From NCBI RefSeq assembly GCF_003814815.1, contig NZ_RKQQ01000005.1:186001-250000 (forward strand): a DNA stretch of 64,000 bases, in the 5' to 3' direction. The stretch is from Salisediminibacterium halotolerans (GTDB lineage Bacteria; Bacillota; Bacilli; Bacillales; Salisediminibacteriaceae). The notes beneath the pieces were generated by a model. It was not told the origin of the DNA and searched no databases. It worked only from the letters and a program-made list of their open reading frames with translations. Shown here one piece after another: positions 59,866 through 64,000 of this stretch. Within the stretch, counting starts at the first letter, position 1; each line of letters opens with the position of its first letter. Made by a program: the position numbers and the translations under genes.

Positions 59866-60978
59866 ATGAAACGAAAATGGTTGTTAGGCAGCCTGTCTGG
59901 TTTGGCGTTAATCGCTGCCGCGGGCTGCGGAGATAATTTGGAGAATGCAGCGGAAAATGAAAATGAACGCAATGACAACAGTGCTGCGAATGAAGGCGGA
60001 AATGAAGAGTCTTATGTAGATGGCGACGGTGAACTTGTAGTATACTCGGCACGTAACGAAACATTTGTGCAAGAGTTATTAAATAAATTTGAAGCGGATA
60101 CAGGCATTGAGGTTAACGCACTGCATGGCGCCGAACCGCTGCAGCTGGAAGAAGAAGCGGGCAATGTTCAGGCGGATGTGTTCATTTCCAATGACCTGGG
60201 CGGTTTGGAATACTTAAATCAGCAAGGCCTGCTCAGATCGCACGACTCTGATAACATCGATACAATTGACGAACAATACCGGGCAGAAGATAATGAATGG
60301 ATTGCGCTGTCAGCTAGAGCACGCGGCTTTATTTATAACAAGGATATGGTCGATGAAGAGGATGTTCCTTCCAGTATGGAAGATTTGTTTGATGAAGAAT
60401 GGGCCGATGTAGAAAATGGTTACGCGATTACCCGCGGCGGCAACGGCGGCATGATCGGCAACGTATCGGCTTTACGGTATGAGTGGGGCGATGATCGGAC
60501 GGAAGACTGGATTGATTCGATTCAAGAAAATGCCGCCGGCATCTTCGAGGGTCACAGTGATATTCGCAGAGCTGTAGGTGCAGGTGAGCACGCTTTCGGC
60601 TTAGTAAATAATTATTACTACCATCAACAGCTGGAAGAACCGGACGACAACAATGTCGGGTTTGTCTATCCGGATCAAGAAGAGGATGAGATGGGTGCGA
60701 TTGCGAATGCTGCCGGGTTTGGCCTCGTTAATGATGGACCGAACAGTGAGAATGCAGAAATTTTCTTTGAGTGGGTTCTTGAAGAAGAAAACCAGCTTGA
60801 ATTTGTCGGTGAATCACTCGAAGTGCCGATTAATACTGACCTAGAACCACCTTACGAAGAAGCGGTTCCGTTTGATGAACTGCATGTACAAGACATGCCG
60901 TTGCGCGAGCTCGGCAATTATTTCGAAGATACGCGCGAGCTTATTGAAGACGCAGGGCTGGATTTAGAATTAAGATAA
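59866..60978 (+). CDS. fbpA: Iron(III)-binding lipoprotein (FbpA-like)
   Basis: A 370-residue substrate-binding lipoprotein: lipobox AAGC (Cys20), an Asn/Glu-rich linker (about 21-50), then a type 2 binding domain with LVVYSARNETFVQELLNKF, ADVFISNDLGGLEYL and GLVNNYYYHQQL; the tyrosines of the NYYY segment are iron ligands in this family. Preceded by a Fur box, so made under iron limitation. Cotranscribed with the permease 22 bp downstream. Confidence 0.9.
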   Translation: MKRKWLLGSLSGLALIAAAGCGDNLENAAENENERNDNSAANEGGNEESYVDGDGELVVYSARNETFVQELLNKFEADTGIEVNALHGAEPLQLEEEAGNVQADVFISNDLGGLEYLNQQGLLRSHDSDNIDTIDEQYRAEDNEWIALSARARGFIYNKDMVDEEDVPSSMEDLFDEEWADVENGYAITRGGNGGMIGNVSALRYEWGDDRTEDWIDSIQENAAGIFEGHSDIRRAVGAGEHAFGLVNNYYYHQQLEEPDDNNVGFVYPDQEEDEMGAIANAAGFGLVNDGPNSENAEIFFEWVLEEENQLEFVGESLEVPINTDLEPPYEEAVPFDELHVQDMPLRELGNYFEDTRELIEDAGLDLELR

Positions 60979-61000
60979 GCGGCAGTTAAGGAGAGGGCGT

Positions 61001-62686
61001 ATGGCAGCAGATCGTAATGACAACGGGTTGAATAAACACAATAACTCCAGTACTGAGGTTGGTGGCAATTCGTCACCAACCCTTCGCCGTTTATTGAAAA
61101 GGCGGTGGACGGATATGTGGAAAGGCAATCCTCCCGGCCCGATATTATTGTTAATCGGTCTGTTTGTCGCTTTAGTCATGTCTGTCCCGATCATCTATGT
61201 GATTTTTCAATCGTTTGCAGCAGGGGCGGACAGCTGGCTCCGTTTACTCGGAGGCAGAATTCCGCAGCTGCTCTGGAATACGATCTCTTTGACAGCAGCG
61301 GTTACAACGGCGGCGCTTTTAATCGGTGTTTCACTCGCATGGATCGTTGTGAGAACCGATGTCCCGGGCAAAGGGCTTTGGCAGTGGATGATGGCGCTTC
61401 CGCTTGTGATTCCGCCGTATGTCGGGGCAGTCACCTATATTATCGTGTTTGGTCCCAGCGGCTGGGCACGAGATTTATGGGAAGCATCATTTATGTACAG
61501 CGTTTTTGGTGATTATCCATTCAGCATTTATTCGTTTTTCGGTGTCTTCATGACAATGACGCTGTTTACTTACCCGTATGTTTTTTTGATCGCCAGCGCA
61601 TCGCTTCGGAAAATGAATCGAAATTTTGAAGAGGTCGCAAGGTCACAAGGGATGACGACAGCGCAAATTTTTTTCAAAGTGAACTTGCCGTTATTGCGTC
61701 CGGCAATCGGTGCCGGCGCGATTTTGATTTCCTTGTATGTTCTGTCTGATTTTGGTGCAATCGCTATGCTCAGGTACGTTACATTTACGGCGGCGATTTA
61801 TTATCAGCGGGCCGGTTTCGATATTCCATCGGCGTCGGTCTTGAGCTTAGTGCTGATTGTTTTAACCATCATCATCTTATGGATTGAATCGTATACACGC
61901 CGGAAAAATAAATTTTACCAAACGACGAATACGTATAAAGCGCCGGATACATTAAAACTCGGGAAATGGAAGCCGTTTGCGTTTATGTATGTGTTCAGCG
62001 TGTTTGGTATTGCAGTCATCCTGCCGATCTTTGTGTTGGTTTACTGGACGGTCATCGGCGCTGAAGTCGGCGCGATTGATACAGACTTTTTTGGATATGC
62101 CTGGAACAGTATTTTAGTTTCAGGGATGGCGGCGCTCTTATGTATGGTTTTGGCGTTGCCGATCATTTATTTAAAATCACGTCACCCCTCACCGGTGTCG
62201 ACGGTGATTGATAAGTTAAGTTATTCCGGTTATGCATTGCCGGGAGTTATTGTGGCTTTGGGGATGATTTTTATTTTTAACAATCATATCCCGGCGCTGT
62301 ACAATACATTTTATTTAATCGCGATTGCTTTTGTCATCCGCTTCTTGCCGCAAGCGATGCAGGCCGGGGAAGCATCGCTTAGCTTGGTGTCGCCGCGGAT
62401 GGACGAAGCCGCCCGGAGTTTAGGTTATCCGGCATGGAAGGTGATGTTCAAAGTCATTCTTCCGTCGATTGCCCCGGGTGTTCTGGCAGGAGGGGCGCTC
62501 GTTTTTGTCAGTGCGATCAAAGAACTTCCGGCGACGCTGATGCTGCGTCCGCCCGGCTTCGATACCTTAGCTGTGCGGGTCTATTATGAAGCGAGCGAGT
62601 CGTTTTATCATCAGGCAGCTCCTGGAGCGCTTTTAATCGTGCTCGTCTCGATCATTCCGCTGCATTACTTGCTTAAAAAATATTAA
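61001..62686 (+). CDS. fbpB: Iron(III) ABC transporter permease (FbpB-like)
   Basis: A 561-residue fused permease with two six-helix halves, each with an EAA-type loop (FEEVARSQGMTTAQIFFKVNLP and MDEAARSLGYPAWKVMFKVILP). A hydrophilic N-terminus of about 45 residues precedes the first helix. This double-length arrangement is typical of FbpB/SfuB permeases and needs only one polypeptide per transporter. AAGGAGAGGGCGT precedes ATG 61001. Confidence 0.92.
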   Translation: MAADRNDNGLNKHNNSSTEVGGNSSPTLRRLLKRRWTDMWKGNPPGPILLLIGLFVALVMSVPIIYVIFQSFAAGADSWLRLLGGRIPQLLWNTISLTAAVTTAALLIGVSLAWIVVRTDVPGKGLWQWMMALPLVIPPYVGAVTYIIVFGPSGWARDLWEASFMYSVFGDYPFSIYSFFGVFMTMTLFTYPYVFLIASASLRKMNRNFEEVARSQGMTTAQIFFKVNLPLLRPAIGAGAILISLYVLSDFGAIAMLRYVTFTAAIYYQRAGFDIPSASVLSLVLIVLTIIILWIESYTRRKNKFYQTTNTYKAPDTLKLGKWKPFAFMYVFSVFGIAVILPIFVLVYWTVIGAEVGAIDTDFFGYAWNSILVSGMAALLCMVLALPIIYLKSRHPSPVSTVIDKLSYSGYALPGVIVALGMIFIFNNHIPALYNTFYLIAIAFVIRFLPQAMQAGEASLSLVSPRMDEAARSLGYPAWKVMFKVILPSIAPGVLAGGALVFVSAIKELPATLMLRPPGFDTLAVRVYYEASESFYHQAAPGALLIVLVSIIPLHYLLKKY

Positions 62687-62694
62687 AAGATGAA

Positions 62695-62735
62695 AAGAAC
62701 CGTCTGCGAACACATGCAGACGGTTCTTATTTTTC
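62695..62735. terminator. Bidirectional terminator fbpB / rhomboid gene
   Basis: AAGAACCGTCTGC (62695-62707) pairs with GCAGACGGTTCTT (62716-62728); A- and T-rich flanks on both sides. Confidence 0.9.
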
Positions 62736-63501
62736 ACCATAGCCGGCTTAAAAAGAGGAAGTCGACGAGCCAGAAAAAGCTGATCATCGCTGCAATTCCG
62801 CCGATAATGTAGAGCCACATTCGTTCACGGTGCTGCTTTCTTTTCGCCCACCGTTGCGGATCGAAGCCGATATCATCTGGTTCGTGCGCCCGCTGATAAC
62901 GTGATACACGGTTGACGCGGGAAAGAAACAGCGGCGCGACCGCAAGCCCGCTGATAAGCCCGAACAGGTGAGCTAAAATGTTAATTCCCGGATTTACAAA
63001 GGTCATAATCACCCCGATGACGATGATCGTTAAAATAATTTGCTGACTTGCTTGAGGCAGCAGTTCTTTTCGCATCAAAACAATATACAGGTAAAGGCCG
63101 AACAGCCCAAAGATTGCCCCGGAGGCTCCAAGGTGCAAAAGCATCGGATCCCCAAGGTAAAATGTGGCAATGTTTGCGATTACTCCGGTGGCTAAATAGA
63201 GAGAAATGAACTTTACCCGGCCGAGCATCGTTTCGAGTGACGGTCCGAAGAGAAAAAGAGAAAAGGAATTAAACGCGAAATGCATGAGCCCGCCGTGTAA
63301 AAAGATCGGAGTGAACAGCCGCCAATATTCACCGAGAGCAACGGCGGCGTTATTGCCGACACCGAGCAGATAGATTTCGTAGCCGCCGAGAAACGGGAAA
63401 ACCTCTGTCCAAATTAAGAAAAATAAATTGACGGCGATCAGCGCAGTGACGACTTTATAAGATTGGATGAATTCAGAAAAACTCTCGTTTCGTATAAACA
63501 T
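62734..63501 (-). CDS. Rhomboid family intramembrane serine protease
   Basis: A 255-residue membrane protease with six helices. Catalytic Ser in GASGAIFG and His in ILAHLFGLISG; the N-terminal HGGLMHFAFNSFSLFLFG carries the conserved HxxxN oxyanion segment (here MHFAFN). ATG 63501 has AGAGG 8 nt upstream; GTG 63510 overlaps it. Substrates unknown. It is divergent from acpS, as in several Bacillus genomes. Confidence 0.92.
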   Translation of the reverse strand: MFIRNESFSEFIQSYKVVTALIAVNLFFLIWTEVFPFLGGYEIYLLGVGNNAAVALGEYWRLFTPIFLHGGLMHFAFNSFSLFLFGPSLETMLGRVKFISLYLATGVIANIATFYLGDPMLLHLGASGAIFGLFGLYLYIVLMRKELLPQASQQIILTIIVIGVIMTFVNPGINILAHLFGLISGLAVAPLFLSRVNRVSRYQRAHEPDDIGFDPQRWAKRKQHRERMWLYIIGGIAAMISFFWLVDFLFLSRLW

Positions 63502-63614
63502 GACAAGCACCTCTTTTCGATTCTTGATTTATCATATCATATGGTGAATTTGCTGTACCATCGATAAGAAATATGTGTAAAATGTAAGGAGAGGCAGTGC
63601 AAGGAGTGGTGATT

Positions 63615-63980
63615 ATGATAGCCGGTATCGGCTTGGATATCGTTGAGTTGGCCCGAATCGAACATTTATTCACAAGAAAACCAGGTTTTGCCAAACGAAT
63701 TTTAACAAACAGTGAACAAAAAACATTTGACCGTTTGCACGGGAAGAGGCAGATCGAGTTTTTAGCCGGCAGGTATGCGGCTAAAGAAGCCTATGCGAAA
63801 GCGAAAGGCTGCGGAATCGGAGGCGCTTTATCATTTCAAGACCTTGAAGTCGGCAACAGTGCCGGCGGCCGTCCGGTTATCACGGACTTTAAGGCGACGG
63901 AAGACGGACAAGTGCATCTCTCGATTACACATACGAGGACGACAGCGGCGGCGCAAGTCGTCCTTGAAAAACAGGGGTGA
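63615..63980 (+). CDS. acpS: Holo-[acyl-carrier-protein] synthase AcpS
   Basis: Transfers 4'-phosphopantetheine from CoA to acyl carrier protein. 121 residues; GIGLDIVELARIEHLF (magnesium-site Asp) and FLAGRYAAKEAYAKA (catalytic Glu) are the signature motifs, and LSITHTRTTAAAQVV ends the fold. ATG 63615 has AAGGAG 8 nt upstream; the frame's earlier GTG 63597 overlaps it. Usually followed by nnr and alr genes. Confidence 0.95.
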   Translation: MIAGIGLDIVELARIEHLFTRKPGFAKRILTNSEQKTFDRLHGKRQIEFLAGRYAAKEAYAKAKGCGIGGALSFQDLEVGNSAGGRPVITDFKATEDGQVHLSITHTRTTAAAQVVLEKQG

Positions 63981-63985
63981 TAGCG

Positions 63986-64000
63986 ATGTATATTGTGAGC
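63986..64000 (+). CDS. Start of next gene, probably NAD(P)HX epimerase/dehydratase (first 5 codons)
   Basis: ATG 63986 with AGGGG 9 nt upstream reads MYIVS to the edge. In bacilli the gene after acpS is often the bifunctional NAD(P)HX repair enzyme whose start is MYVVT-like; five codons cannot prove it. Confidence 0.4.

Noticed and set aside
1-64000. tRNA, rRNA, T-box and CRISPR loci
   Set aside because: None was recognised by eye on either strand; a covariance-model scan would be needed to exclude small RNAs.

Overview
The window reads as chromosomal DNA of a moderately halophilic or haloalkaliphilic member of the Bacillaceae; the species cannot be named from sequence alone. The basis is Bacillus-type gene content (capBCA, metI with an S-box, rocR/rocA/rocD/rocF, an ECF sigma/anti-sigma pair, a ytvA-like light sensor, cadC/cadA, mgtE with an M-box, murB, acpS), low-GC Gram-positive signals (strong AGGAGG ribosome sites, TTG and GTG starts, intrinsic terminators), strongly acidic secreted proteins, and three osmolyte functions (OpuA-type ABC importer, its GbsR-like regulator, a BCCT carrier). 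MqnB and MqnD indicate menaquinone synthesis by the futalosine route.

Layout. 1-3971 (minus): poly-gamma-glutamate operon capB-capC-capA-capD, the last gene cut by the window edge. 4185-5686: mqnB-mqnD. 5739-7849 (minus): thiW-like ECF S component, then a sortase with its probable DUF4397 substrate. 8030-9432: S-box-controlled metI. 9478-11780 (minus): tungstate importer tupABC. 11919-14488: pyrophosphatase ppaC and two genes of a polar amino-acid importer. 14679-20935: DUF4870 protein, TetR regulator with RND efflux pump, uppP. 20984-28626: mgtE with M-box, murB, DUF456, LOV-STAS photoreceptor, two small minus-strand genes, usp and sulP. 28898-33979: nagA-nagB, LacI regulator, sucrose-family PTS. 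34017-39325: FapA-domain protein behind a cyclic-di-GMP-I riboswitch, crcB pair, BCCT carrier with an octapeptide-repeat tail. 39523-45656: methyltransferase, csaA, cadC-cadA, flavin reductase, GerMN lipoprotein. 45782-51955: opuA operon and divergent GbsR-like regulator, then ECF sigma/anti-sigma. 52030-58324: rocR divergent from a sigma-54 operon rocA-rocD-putB-rocF that converts arginine and proline to glutamate. 58570-62686: Fur-boxed iron importer. 62734-64000: rhomboid protease, acpS and the first codons of the next gene.

Two observations stand out. First, the cadA reading frame has an in-frame TGA exactly where the first cysteine of the N-terminal CxxC metal site should be, followed at SECIS spacing by a stem-loop with a GGUUC apical loop; this looks like a selenocysteine-containing (UxxC) cadmium/zinc ATPase rather than a simple nonsense mutation. 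Second, five copies of a short non-autonomous element with terminal inverted repeats (CAGACTGTAGACAAA type) sit inside intrinsic terminators, each flanked by a 24-28 bp duplication of the whole terminator hairpin. All five lie in the same orientation relative to the upstream gene, and their internal hairpins show compensatory base changes. One copy carries a nested second element with different ends but a related structured core.
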